DNA of 64,000 nucleotides from Megaustenia siamemsis (GCA_032433765.1 JAVIAB010000024.1:12093821-12157820); one strand, 5' to 3'. Shown: positions 20,673-31,450, counted from the first letter of the stretch. Notes: generated by a model not told the origin, from the letters alone. Translations and numbers: made by a program.

Positions 20673-22818
20673 TCAGTTTTGACAAATTTTAAAAAAATCA
20701 GCACATGAATTGTCAAAATTAACCATGACTCTGAGCTCTGCTTCAATCAGTTCTTGGCTACACCTATTTCTTGTGTCATTCCATTTGTTTTTCATTAAGG
20801 AGAATATCCTCTCAACAAAGGCATTTGATCCTGGTATGCTAAATAAAAATCCAACAATCTTTGAAATGTTTAGCACTTTATGTTCTGGCACAACAGAAAA
20901 AAATGTAACCAGTTTGTGATATCACTGTTATCTTTGTTAATACTTTCACATAGAACACTCTGAAAGTCACAGAACTCTTCATACATGGCATCAACACATA
21001 TGTGATCTTTCAATTTCAGAATACACACTGCAGTTTCCAAATCTTCAAAACGAATTTCTTTATCCAAATCAAAAGCTGCCAATGATGAATATGGATTATT
21101 GGCAGTCACATCAAACATTTTGTCAAGATACTGAAGCATATCATTGTAAAATTTGTTAAAATCACTTGATATTTTTTATTTGCAGTGTTACAGACAAATC
21201 ATTAATAAGTTCATTTGCATTGCTGCCATAATAACTGTCTTTTATTCTCTGTTTAAGCTTTTCGTTCAAAATGTACATTTGTTTGAATGTCCCCAAGACA
21301 CTCAATTCACAACTTTCTAGTGTTTTGTTAACAGCATCCAACAAGTTTCCAGCATTGTTTACAAAGTGAAAATAAATCTCTGGCAAAATGGCTTGCTCAG
21401 GGTCATCAATAAGAAAAACAGATTTCAATAATTTTGGGCAGTCATCAATACTCTGGAAGTAACTTTTGATTGCACCCCAATTTAGGAGAAGCCTATTTAC
21501 AGCTGGAGTCAAAGACAGCCACCTCGTTGGAACATATCTCAATATTTCAGACCATTCTAATTCCACAAAATTAAAAAATGATTTCAGTTCCTCTCTTCTT
21601 TTTTGCTGAAACTGAGAAATGATTGTAAATTTTGAGGACTATGCTCTCTACATCAATATCCAATTTGTCTGTAGCATACTTGATTGCGGGAGCCGCGATT
21701 GCTCAGTGGTTAGTGAACTGGACTACCACGGACAAGGGGTAGGGTTCGATCCCAACCGACGGTTTCCGGGTTCACCCAGCCTTAAATGGGTACCGGATTT
21801 TTTTCTGGGAAAGTAAAGCAGCACGGGCGTAATACTGACCACATTATCCCAAAAATCATGTGCTGAAGGTCTGTAAAATATAGGGTCACTAACACCATAT
21901 TTCCCTATACGCCACTTGGCGTGACGGGGGTACTTTACTTTACTTTTTTTATACTTGATTGCATTATGAAGTATGTGATTTGTACAATTGGCCTTAAATA
22001 TATTTTCATTCTTTTTCAAAAGTAATTGAAATACAGAATGTCTAATTCCAAAATTGACACTTGCATTGTCTGCACTATATGATGAAATGTGATTTATATC
22101 AAGATTATGTCTTTCTAAACTCTGCAGCACTAGCTGACTAACTCCACAAGCAGTTTCATCAACACTTTCAATAAAATCCAGAAGTTTATTCTGCACTCCT
22201 TTCACTGAGTCAAAGTAGCGAAGGCAAACTGGAAACATCTTCCTGTTTCCCTTATTCGAGGCATCTGTTGCCAATGAAAAAAATCTCACACCTTGTTCCG
22301 AACACTTTAAAATATCTAAAAAATCATTGACACTTCTGGGTGCTAAAACATTTTTGACAAGCATTTCAGCTTTAGTGCGCCCACTTGATACTTTTGAAGC
22401 AGTCATAGAATCTTTAAAAATGTGTGTCACAAGCTTATTTCCACAGTCCAGCTAGAATAACTTTGATTATGTTTGACTGCATGATAAACCAAGCCAGTTC
22501 ACTCGCGACAACATTATCGTGTTCTGATGTATTGTTTACATTTACAAAATAATGTGAAAGTTTGTTTACACTAACATCATCCGATTTTTCTTTTAGTTTA
22601 TGCGTTTTAGATTCTGAATGTTGTTTTAAGTCACTTTGTCCACCATGAGAAATACTAAAAGCTTTTCTGCATAACACACAGAAAGCTCGATGTTCGTTAG
22701 GTCCTGGTTTAACCCATGAAAACGATTCTTCCTACACTTTACGGTAACTTTGATTGTGTTGTAGTTGTAATTTTAATTTCTTCTTTGGAGGAGACTTCTT
22801 TAAATCCATATCACTCAT
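20673..22818 (-). pseudogene. hAT transposase, broken
   Basis: Cut-and-paste transposase. Start chosen at 22818 ('MSDMDLKKSPPKKKLK', a basic, possibly nuclear-targeting N-terminus). Next come a zinc-finger-like 'CVLCRKAFSISHGGQSDLKQHSESKTH', the catalytic-region segments 'FFSLATDASNKG' (first Asp) and 'SYSADNASVNFG' (second Asp), 'CTNHILHNAIK', and 'YVPTRWLSLTPAVNRLL'. The C-terminal dimerisation region is 'GSNAFVERIFSLMKNKWNDTRNRCSQELIEAELRVMV' with the usual Glu, ending near 20673. Breaks: an in-frame stop near 22735, frameshifts near 22445, 21600, 21170 and 20905, and the SINE. About 620 codons without the SINE, so nearly full length. Confidence 0.92.
21688..21950 (+). mobile_element. SINE1 inserted in the hAT transposase, 12-bp target duplication
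   Basis: Full SINE1: box A 'ttgctcagtgg', box B 'gggttcgatccc', body with 'aaatcatgtgctgaaggtct' and end 'cacttggcgtgacgggggta', then a TTTAC-rich tail. Direct repeats ATACTTGATTGC lie at 21676-21687 and 21951-21962. The insertion splits the 'HNAIKY' codons of the transposase, so it came after the hAT insertion. Confidence 0.95.
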
Positions 22819-23236
22819 TATAAAATAATGTTAACAAACTTTAAAATAAACTTACTAATAATATGTATATGCGAGGATTGAATTGGATGGAGCAGTGAAA
22901 CTGTGTTTACACATCGACGATCGGAAATAAATTGATTCTTGTCGTGGGCTAGGACGGAAATGAAATCGCTTCAATATTTTAGCGCGGAACTACAATTTGC
23001 GCACTTAAAAGTATGATCCAGAAACAATTATGCAAAACAAACCGCCGAATGGTTTAATTAATATTATTACTACGAATTTATATATTATTTAATCGATATA
23101 AAAAAATATTTTCGTGAGCGTTAAAATACGGTGTTTTAGCGACTCCGGGCAAAGATAAAACGGAGTCATCGAATTACGTGAAAAAAACGGAGAAATCCGT
23201 AAAAAAACGGTGTATCTGGCAACCCTAATTCACACT

Positions 23237-23602
23237 GCTTCCAGCGGGAATCGATAACGGGTTGTCTGAACGTCATTAGCCCAGTCGAATGGGCTTCCCA
23301 AATAGGCTACCGAGGTCACCGATGCACAATGTCCTGCAACAATCCACTGAACCATCGTTATGTTCTCTATGTGTGTATGTTTTACGAGTATTTTCATAAT
23401 TTAATATTGTTGGTAAATTCATGTGACAGGAATTAAGGTGAGAAGGAATAAATGACAGCGGTTGAAAAAGAAATGAAATGGTATACATACAAGACGCGAA
23501 GGAGGAGAGTAAGAGAAACAAGGAGAAACATCGTAAATAATTCCACAATTGGTGAATTGTAAGTGCCTGGACAGAGATTGGCCTTGGTAAAGACATTTAA
23601 TC
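23237..23602. other. Unassigned stretch between hAT and LINE-A
   Basis: No element ends or convincing frame. Open frames on the minus strand are short and low in complexity. Confidence 0.4.
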
Positions 23603-23670
23603 ATCATCATTGAGTGCCGTCTCCGCATCGAAGGTTGGCTCCCATGGAGCGCCATTCCACTCTGTCTCTT
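23603..23670 (-). mobile_element. LINE-A copy 3, 3' part left of the Penelope-like insertion
   Basis: (CAT)n at about 23603, then the LINE-A 3' UTR in antisense up to the target site CCACTCTGTCTCTT (23657-23670). The rest of this copy resumes at 26970. Confidence 0.9.
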
Positions 23671-25543
23671 CGACGTGATGATATTGTCATCAAGCCGGCC
23701 GACAAGGGCGGCTCTGATCTTCGCCGACGTGATGATATTGTCATCAAGCCGGCCGACAAGGGCGGCTCTGTGGTGGTATGGAGGAAAGACCTTTATATCC
23801 GGGAAGGGGATAAACAATTATCCGACTCGACTTTCTACCTCCCCACCCCCGACGACACTACTGTCTCTAATAACGCCGTGGTGCGTCGTACGATCCTCCG
23901 TTTCATTCAGGATGGATTACTTCCCTCTAGCTCCTCCCGCATGATCCTTCCGGACCACTGCTTGGGTAGACCCTCTTTCTATATGCTGCCTAAAATACAT
24001 AAACCTGACTCTCCTGGACGTCCTATTGTCTCTTCCATCTCATGTCCTACTGTTCTCATTTCTGACTTCCTCGACAGTGTCTTTCAACCCATAGTTATGG
24101 GCCTCCCTTCGTATGTCAAAGACACTAACGACGCCCTTAACATCTTTTCCTCTATCACCCTCCTTCCTGATCGTCACTACCGCCTCTTCGTTATGGATGT
24201 CTGCTCCCTGTATACTTCTATTCCCCACTTCGACGGCCTTCAAGCTCTTCAGTTTTTCCTGGACCGTAGGATCCAACCCTCCATCGCCACTGGCGTCCTC
24301 CTCCGTCTAGCAGAATTAGTCTTGAACCTCAACTCTTTCGAGTTCAATGGCAATTTCTTCACCCAGATCAGCGGTGTGGCGATGGGCACTAAAATGGGCC
24401 CTAGCTATGCTTGTCTCTTCATGGGTTACCTTGAGCACCAAATCATCCATACCTACCAGGGCCCTCTTCCCCTCATGTATCGTAGGTACATTGATGACTG
24501 CATTGGTCTGTCTGACCTTCCAGAAGATGAGATCTCCCGTTTCATCGAATATGTCGGACATTTCCACCCCTCTATCCACATCACCTTCCACATCTCCACC
24601 TCCTCCGTATCTTTCCTGGACATCCTAGTCTCCTTGGGCACCTCTCATCTTCTCACCTCGGTCTTCTACAAGGCCACTGACTCCCATAGTTTCCTCCGCT
24701 ACGACTCCTCTCATCCCACATCCTGCAAGAACTCTCTTCCCTATTCCCAGCTTCTCAGACTTCGTCGCCTTTGCCAAGACGACGAAGATTTCCTTCACAA
24801 TGCCCACCTTATGCTTGATTTCTTCCGCCGACGTCTCTATCCTGAATCAGCTCTCCTCCCTGCCCTGCGTCGAGTTCTCCACACTTCACGTCAGTCTGCT
24901 CTTACCCCCTCTACTCATCCCCCTCTGATAGAGTAGTGCTCGCTCTCACCCATCACCCTCACCACTACGCCGCTATTAGGACCATCCACCGCTACCTCCC
25001 TATTCTTCGATCTGACCCTACTACTCGTCTGCTCTTCCCTGACCCACCACTAGTGGCCTTTAGACGTGACCGAACCTCCGAGACTTTCTTGTCAGGGGCC
25101 GTCTTCCTGCTGACCACTTCAGCCATCGAGGCACTATCCGCTGCAACCGGAGAGTATGTAAAACTTGTGACCACGTTCTCCAGACCGACACTGTCCTCTT
25201 CCCTAATGGTCCTTTCGAGATCAGAGAGGGATTCACTTGCACATCGCGGAACATCATTTATGCCATCATCTGTAAGCGATGCAAGTTGACCTACATCGGT
25301 CAGTCTGGTCGCAGAATCGGCGATAGGTGCCGTGAACACTTGAATGACATCACCCAAGAAGCGGACACTCCTGTAGCAGCCCACTTTAACTCGAGGGGCC
25401 ATCGAGGTAAGACTGATGTCTTGGTAACTGGCCTAGTATCATGCTCCTCTGATCACCACAGTCGGCTCACTCTTGAGCACCGTCTGATCGCTCGTTGGGG
25501 CTGCCTCACCCCTCGTGGCATCAATGTATCCCTGTCCCTCTGA
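23671..25543 (+). pseudogene. Penelope-like reverse transcriptase with GIY-YIG endonuclease
   Basis: Copies element RNA and nicks the target. Order: 'DIVIKPADKGG' twice (54-bp duplication), 'PKIHKPDSPGRPIVSSISCPT' (about 23990-24050), 'FVMDVCSLYTSIP' with catalytic Asp (24190-24225), 'GVAMGTKMGPSYACLFMGYLE' (24373-24435) and 'YRRYIDDCIGLSD' (24478-24515). Next is 'SFLRYDSSHPTSCKNSLPYSQ', then 'CNRRVCKTCDH' (25145-25175) and a C-rich linker, then the GIY-YIG part 'TYIGQSGRRIGDRCREHL' (25289-25340) and 'LEHRLIARWG'. Stop at 25541-25543. Two frameshifts (near 24920 in a C run, and near 25070) break an otherwise well-kept frame. The N-terminus is missing. Confidence 0.93.
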
Positions 25544-26633
25544 GGACCCTCCTGCCTCCGACTCCATCCTCCTACCTATGGACCTCTCTTCCTATTTCTC
25601 TTCTTGGGTCCTCTACTCCTCGTCCATCCCTGCTTTTCATATCCTCTTTGAGTAACCCCCATCTTGCCTTCTTCCTCCTAAACCCCCCCCCCTCTCCCTA
25701 CACCTTTTTCTCTTCTGACTATCTTCATGTCCTTTACCTCTTTATCACTATATCACCTCTCCACCTGGACTGTACGTACGATCTCTCTGCCCACCTCTAT
25801 TGTCCCTCGTCCTTCCTACCACCCCTCTGCTGATCTACTCCTAGCTCACCCCTCTCCTCTCTATTAACTTGTAGTCACTACTCATCTATACCTACTATTC
25901 CAGTATCCCCCTTATCCTGATGCCCACTTTCATTCCCCCCTTTGTTCTATCATTTCCCTACTTCTTTACCTCCTATGGTTCATACCTCTTGCACACCATC
26001 CCCTATTGCTCCACTTCTTCCAGACTTTCTCTTTTTCCATTCACTTCTGACCTACCGCCTCTCCCCCTATCCAGTTTTCACATACCTGCTTCTTATCCCT
26101 CCTCTCCATACCTCCTCCTCCAATACTTCCCTACCTCCCGATAGACTAACTTCCTCCGGACCACCCCTCTATCGCCCTTCTCATTATACCGGCTTTATTA
26201 TTCTTCCTCACCGTATCTCTTCCTCCAGTATCCAATCCTTCCTTTCGTTGACCTACCTCTCAACTCGTTCAGTTCGAGGCCATCCATTCTGTAGAGTCCA
26301 TCTCTCTCACCCACTGCCTAGTTTACTACTTTGTCGTGTCATTCTATTTCTTTCTCTTAACCTCTCGCGTGATCTCTCACTTCCATTGTTGAGTGATTTA
26401 TATGTATTGCTTGTTGTGTCCCAGGAGTATCCTCGTCTATGCCCCCTTTCCCCCCCCCTTTTTGGTTTTCCCGAAATTTGATCCTTTTTGCCCTCTTTAC
26501 TGACCTGTCTTTGTCACGTGTTGCTTTCTATACACGTTCTCTGCGCTTTTAGTCATTTAGTCATTCCGACTGGTTTCAGCACGGATTACAGTTTTCCTGC
26601 TCCCTGCTCTGAGCTCAGCTAAGTACAATTTAT

Positions 26634-26640
<7 letters not shown>
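25544..26640 (+). other. Pyrimidine-rich 3' sequence of the Penelope-like element
   Basis: Strong C/T bias on the plus strand over about 1 kb, with no stable coding frame. It belongs to the element because the target duplication lies beyond it. Confidence 0.7.

Positions 26641-26648
<8 letters not shown>

Positions 26649-26703
<55 letters not shown>
26649..26703. repeat. Long poly(T) run
   Basis: About 55 uninterrupted T, preceded by (TA)n, inside the Penelope-like 3' region. Confidence 0.95.
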
Positions 26704-26868
26704 CTCTCTCTTTTTCTATTTTATATATTTGACGCCCATCATACCTCTCATCATGTAAAATTCATTTCTCTCTTTTCTTATTTTTGCATCCTACTTTCCT
26801 CGCCCTCCACTTTATCATCTAACATGTAGTAATTGTGCTTCACCGCTTGTTGTCGTTGTCCATGTATT

Positions 26869-26895
26869 CTGAAGAAGGCCACAGGCCGAAACGTC
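26869..26895 (+). ncRNA. Hammerhead-like motif in the Penelope 3' end (weak)
   Basis: CTGAAGA-A-GGCC-ACA-GGCC-GAAA-CGTC matches the hammerhead core order CUGANGA, stem II, GAAA, apart from one unpaired A before stem II. A second copy (11817-11843) keeps GGCC...GGCC-GAAAC but has CTGAAGT. Penelope-like elements are known to carry hammerhead motifs, but I cannot confirm stems I and III here. Confidence 0.35.
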
Positions 26896-26969
26896 AGTAT
26901 TGTGTTGTGTTCTTTATTTGTAAAGCTGTCACCATACCTTGGAGTGTTTAGCACACCCCACCATTGGCT

Positions 26970-27745
26970 CCACTCTGTCTCTTGCTTTGATGGTGCAGAT
27001 TGCCATAGGCTGACTTGTCCATCTTTAGATGTTACTCGTCCATGTTAGTCTTTGTCTGCCTCTGCCTCTTTTACCTTGTATTTACCCTTCTAATATTACT
27101 TCTATTAGACTGTTGTGTCTTTTAACATGACCAAAAATTTCATTTGTCTTGCTCTAATTGTGTTTAGTAGTTCTTTCTTCATTTGCAGTTGTTTTAAAAC
27201 TTCCTCGTTTGTTTTCTTTTCTTTCCATCCAATTCTACCTCTTCTTCTATAAATCCACATTTCAAAGGCCTCAATTTTCTGTTCTGTTTTCTGGTCTAAT
27301 GTCAATGTTTCTGCACCATACAGGAATATTGAGAAGATGTAACATTTTGCTATTCTTAGTTTTAGCCCTATTGTTATTTGTTTTGATGTTAGTATATTTT
27401 TCATGGCATTGAAATTACATTTTGCCATTCCTATTCTTTTATTTTTTTCAGTTGTACATTTTCCATCACTGGTTATAGTATGTCCCAGGTAGTTGTAGCT
27501 CTGGACTGTCTCTAGATGTATTCCTTCAACTTTGATATATAATTGTAGGTCTTGTAAATTTCCTTTGTTTATGATCATAGTTTTAGTCGTTTTGATATTC
27601 ACATCTAGTCCATATTTTTTGCTTGTCATGTTTATTACATTAAGTAATTGTTGTAGATCTTTAGGATTAAAAGCATTTAATAAATGAACAAGAATCATTA
27701 TTAAGTTATTTAAAGCTCTAGAAAAAGACATCGCCGCAATACACA
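26970..27745 (-). pseudogene. LINE-A copy 3, RT C-terminal part
   Basis: Continues the antisense LINE-A from 23670. A frame of about 213 residues on the minus strand contains 'DLQQLLNVINMTSKKYGLDVNIKTTKTMIINKG', 'SYNYLGHTITSDGKCTTEKNKRIGMAKCNFN', 'LFLYGAETLTLDQKTEQKIEAFEMWIYRR' and 'FLVMLKD'. These are the RT segments downstream of the catalytic box. The palm itself is missing, so this is a 5'-truncated insertion. Confidence 0.88.
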
Positions 27746-27749
27746 ATAA

Positions 27750-28289
27750 AGAAAAATGGAATAATATTAAAACAGGTAAATGAATTTAAATATCTGGGAA
27801 CGTTGTTAACCTCAGATGGTAGATGTACAACAGAAATGAGATGCAGAATGGCTCAGGCAAAAGCAGATTTTTTTTTAAGAGGAAGATACTATGCAATCCA
27901 TTTTGACAACAGAAACAAGAAAACAGAGTTCGCAAATGTTATTTAGAGCCAGTCTTAACACATGGATGTGAATCATGGATAATAGGACAACAGACAAGAA
28001 AATCACTGGTAGCAATAAAAATGAGGTTTTACAGAAGAATGTTGAGAATACCATGAACAGCTAAGAAGAGTAATGAAAACGTTCTGAAAGAGGCCAAAGA
28101 GAAAAAGACAGCTAATATATAATATTAGGAAGAAATACGCATCATTTTTGGGGGGCCATGTAATTAGAAGGGAACAGCTGGAATATATTGTCACAACTGG
28201 AAAAATCGAGGGACAAAGAAATAGAGGAAAGCATAAAGACAAGATACCAGACAGCTTAAGAGAATGGCTTGGCAGAATGTCAACAACAG

Positions 28290-28292
<3 letters not shown>
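27750..28292 (+). pseudogene. LINE-C copy, RT C-terminal region, left part
   Basis: Encodes 'VNEFKYLGTLLTSDGRCTTEMRCRMAQAKADFF' and, after frameshifts, the LINE-C 'GHVIRREQLEYIVTTGKIEGQRNRGKHKDK' tail. It is cut at 28292 by a 629-bp insertion and resumes at 28922 as 'cacaacagaaaagataaata' and 'actgtcgagctcgaaagttg', ending in 'gatgatg' near 29007. Confidence 0.85.
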
Positions 28293-28336
<44 letters not shown>

Positions 28337-28921
28337 ATCAGGACTCAATCAGAGTAGGACTCCAGACTCTCACACGAAGACAACTGTCTGTTTATGCCTG
28401 TTAGATCCACTCTGCTTTAATACCTGTTAAAACGTTGCACTGCATTCTGCGACAGTGGCCCAGTGCATCCGATTTCAGCTAGCATTTTTTTTCAGGTTAG
28501 CTTTCCTTAGCCTTTGATTGTCCCCAATATTCCTGCCAGGTAGCAGATGGTCTTTTCTGTTGGGGGATTCTGTCCTTAGATGGTTGGTCCTCCCAGGTTT
28601 ACGAGCACCATCTGCCCGAGTCACTAGAGGTGACTAACACAGACATGCGACTTGGAATATGAGGAAACTGCAACAAGGAACACTTTTCATGCATAGCCTT
28701 CAATTGTTCCTGCCGCCTATCCCCATATACCGGTAATTCACGTCCTCTTGAAAATGATGATCGTCGTAGCACTTGATGATGTTAGGCCATCGCAGTGACT
28801 CCAATTCCGAATATATAGACGCACTGTTAGTCGTCAAATTATCCCCGTCGCACATCAAACAGCAGACCGTAAGATTAGTGCACGGCCTGTCTAAGGAACC
28901 ATTACGATGACGTCACACAAC
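28293..28921 (-). mobile_element. 629-bp insertion with (AG)n tail and 10-bp target duplication
   Basis: Flanked by ACAACAGAAA at 28283-28292 and 28922-28931, within LINE-C. Read on the minus strand it ends in a (GA)n run (28293-28333), so it behaves like a retroposon with a dinucleotide 3' tail. The sequence next to the tail ('caatcagagtagga', 'ccagactctc') recurs beside the (CT)n run at 61620-61700. The far part (28645-28835) matches R1 at 18145-18320. Confidence 0.8.
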
Positions 28922-29012
28922 ACAACAGAAAAGATAAATAACTGTCGAGCTCGAAAGTTGTGAAAAGACATGATCACCTACGCCAGCAGGCATGGATCAT
29001 GATGATGTAAAG
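28922..29012 (+). mobile_element. LINE-C copy, right part with 3' end
   Basis: Rejoins the LINE-C copy interrupted at 28292. Contains 'gtgaaaagacatgatcacct' and ends in a short GAT run. Confidence 0.85.
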
Positions 29013-29253
29013 TTCTAGATGTAAGGAACATTACTTCATATTTTATGATTCATTATTTGTATTCATACCCTTTCTATGTATATAACATACCTGTAGTATT
29101 ACTTCGAAAAGTGCGTAAAACTGAGAAGACATGCGAATTCATTAATTTGTTGATGCATTTGGGATCGCCGATATGTATAATTATTATTACCAATTAAATT
29201 AAAATGACAACACAGTACCGATCTTTCTAGCTAACCACTCTAGTTAAAGTTAC

Positions 29254-29341
29254 ACTGTATTTACACTCAGTATTCTCGAAGCTCTGTATTTACACTCAGT
29301 ATTCTCGAAGCTCTGTATTTACACTCAGTATTCTCGAAGCT
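29254..29341. repeat. 29-bp tandem repeat, three copies
   Basis: Three near-identical copies of 'ctgtatttacactcagtatt' plus 'ctcgaag' and a two-base link. The surrounding sequence (29013-29253 and 29342-29639) has no other feature that I recognise. Confidence 0.93.
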
Positions 29342-29639
29342 GTGTCTCTATCAATAAAGAAAGAGAAACATTATCTTATGTAGAACCGTCCTTAAACCTT
29401 TACAACTGCCTCCTGGACAAGTCCAAAGAAAGTTGCACAGAGATAATGTTTCATGACATGCTGATAAGCACCGACATATACAATGAGTATGATCTAAATG
29501 GGATATAAACAATACTAAACCAATCCCTAATATCAAAATGAATCATTCTCTTCAGTAAACTTCTCACTTATATCTAAACCAGAATGCCCTTTTATTGAGC
29601 TTTACATTTAATTGTGTAAGACAAGCTCTTATTTAATTC

Positions 29640-29962
29640 TTCTTTTTTGCGTTCACCAGCTTTCACCTCTGGCAAAGTCCCTAAAGCCTGGGAACTGAAT
29701 TTTGCATGTTCATTCATTGTTCCCTGGCAGCCCTGCTACAAAGGGTCCCGCGCTATACAGGCACCTAACTTTGTCTTCGGAGGTACTCATATTTTTTTCC
29801 GTCGATGAGTAATTGACCTTTCAAGCCGTGCCTCGCTGCTGAGACCAGGGGTGGTTATCCGAGAGAGAAATTATAAATAATTATCCCAACTGGTTCAGCC
29901 GGGATTTGAACTCACAACCTCTCTGGCGCCTTGTCATCGAGACCATCCAGTCCCCAATTTAA
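29640..29962 (-). mobile_element. SINE2, minus copy
   Basis: The complement has the head 'ctggatggtctcgatgacaa' (complement of 29930-29949), box B 'gagttcaaatcccgg', and the body 'ggtctcagcagcgaggcacg' then 'gcttgaaaggtcaattactc'. It aligns with the copy at 15008-15328 along most of its length. Confidence 0.82.
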
Positions 29963-29988
29963 TTTTTAAACCAGTAATGACGAAACAA

Positions 29989-30355
29989 ATTAGAGAAATC
30001 GCCAATCAACCACTAATATCTTCAGTAATAAAGAAAAGACGATGGTCCTATGTTGGACATGTGATGAGAAGAGATAATAACCGAATTGCAAAGCCTCACA
30101 TTGGAAACAACAGGTAAGAGGAAAAGAGGAAGACCCAGAGAGACACAGAAGAACATTGATGAGAGAGGCCAGAGCAGCAGAATTCGGCTCCCTCAATGAG
30201 ATAGAGCTGCTTGCACAGAACAGAGAGAAATGGCGAAATTTGATAAAATATCTTTAAAATAATAGAAAACTGCTAGAACAAATATTCAGATAAGAGAAGG
30301 AGTATCTTGGTCTATGCCCTATGGGCCGGCTACGGCTCGAAAGGTCAATAGATAG
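29989..30355 (+). mobile_element. LINE-H copy 2, 367-bp insertion with 13-bp target duplication
   Basis: Direct repeats AATGACGAAACAA at 29976-29988 and 30356-30368. The insert covers the last codons ('REIANQPLISSVIKKRRWSYVGHVMRRDNNRIAK', then frameshifted) and the full 3' UTR with 'ccggctacggctcgaaaggt'. It ends in a short ATAG-type tail. Matches LINE-H copy 1 at 32202-32590. Confidence 0.93.
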
Positions 30356-30504
30356 AATGACGAAACAATATTTATAATGATAGTTCCTGTTTACAATGGT
30401 TCTGTGAGAATCAATGTTCAGTTATATCAACAACATGAGAATGCTGAGATCACAGGTAATCGTTAACAGTAAACCTTTTGAAAATGCTGCTCATTTGTCA
30501 GCTT

Positions 30505-30790
30505 CTTTATGGTTATGGTTATGGTTATGGTTATCGTTATGGTTATGGAAGGCCCCAGTATCACTGCAAACGAGTTAAAATTCATAATTGCTCAACTGCC
30601 CGTGCCAGTGGAATCATCCGAATTACTAACTCATCTCCCAAACAAAGAAAGGTAGTTGTAGTCCCCATCATAGCAGTCTCAGCACACGCCGAAAGACATA
30701 AGGCGAAACCGCACAAAAAGTGAACACGGCCGACTGTTCCTTGTCATACATTATCATCATCCATCGTAAACAATTGGAATATCGAAACAT
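30505..30790 (+). repeat. Unknown dispersed repeat R1, copy 3
   Basis: Starts with five or so GGTTAT units (30510-30547) and then matches 17815-18060 closely. The frame 'YGRPQYHCKRVKIHNCSTARASGIIRITNSSPKQRK' parallels that of copy 2. Preserved similarity over 200 bp or more at three sites shows a repeat family. Confidence 0.8.
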
Positions 30791-31159
30791 GACTCTTTAT
30801 GTTTACTTCCAACTTCTCGGTCAAATCTGCACAGGCCTGAGCTGAGCACTGGGCGGGAAGACACAGAAGAAGAGGAAATCAGCAAAGATCTGGAGTCGTC
30901 CCCACACACTGAGGGACATACTGAGGAGATCTCAGCACTTATGGGCGTGTCTCATGTGCAGTGAGTAAGATCCGTTGACTTCACTAAACTTAATCTAAAC
31001 TTGCCATTAAAGTCAATGTTGTGTACGTGGATCTGTTGATAGAATGTCTAAGAAAGTTATTACAAATCTCTTAATAGTTTAAATTGATATACGAATATCA
31101 CCCCCTTTAATGTCGCTGATATATCTCGGTTATCAACATCATCATCATACTGTGCCGTC
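30791..31159. other. Mostly unassigned stretch
   Basis: 30875-30965, with 'tctggagtcgtcc' and 'gatctcagcacttatgg', resembles 41300-41375. It may be a further dispersed repeat. Nothing else recognised. Confidence 0.4.
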
Positions 31160-31450
31160 TACGTATCGAAGATTTCCTACCAAGAACTTCTTCGTCTTCT
31201 TTCCTTCCTCATCTGCCTTTCAGCGTCGAGGGGAGATATAATTTGCGGTATTTTGCTTTTCTGTTCGCCTCTGGTGCTGTTATGTTTCCTAGTGCTTTTA
31301 ATATTCCATCGATCCAACTTTTTCGTGGTCGACCCTCGGGTCTGGTGTTCTCACAACGTTTATTGGAGGCTCTATGTGTTGTGTTTTGATCACTCTGCCT
31401 TGTCACGTGGCCACACCATTTTATCTGTTGTTTCTTTATGCTACCAAGAA
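31160..31450 (-). mobile_element. LINE-D copy 3, unexpanded 3' region
   Basis: The minus strand encodes 'TRQSDQNTTHRASNKRCENTRPEGRPRKSWIDGILKALGNITAPEANRKAKYRKLYLPSTLKGR'. It contains a single copy of the segment (about 31250-31320) that forms the 68-bp unit at 51.5-58.3 kb, so it shows the unexpanded state. Confidence 0.9.

Larger units (their letters stand above)
20369..23228 (-). mobile_element. hAT-type DNA transposon with terminal repeats and target duplication
   Basis: Perfect 13-bp terminal inverted repeats: AGGGTTGCCAGAT at 20369-20381 and its complement at 23214-23226. Direct repeats TTCACACT at 20361-20368 and 23229-23236 are the 8-bp duplication expected for hAT. The right end carries two extra bases (AA). 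The transposase lies on the minus strand and a SINE1 is inserted at 21688-21950. Without the SINE and one copy of its target duplication the element would be about 2.58 kb, a normal size for hAT. Confidence 0.95.
23671..26969 (+). mobile_element. Penelope-like element, 5'-truncated, 14-bp target duplication
   Basis: Bounded by CCACTCTGTCTCTT at 23657-23670 and 26970-26983 inside an antisense LINE-A. It contains an RT plus GIY-YIG coding region (to 25543), then about 1.1 kb of C/T-rich 3' sequence. A short TA run and a T run of about 55 bases (26649-26703) follow, then a conserved 3' end shared with 11780-11925. The GC-rich coding part stands out from the AT-rich neighbours. The 5' end is cut just before the conserved 'DIVIKPADKGG' motif. 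Confidence 0.93.

Noticed and set aside
24040..24807. Minus-strand frames opposite the Penelope-like RT
   Set aside because: Shadows of the GC-rich coding strand; no recognisable motifs.
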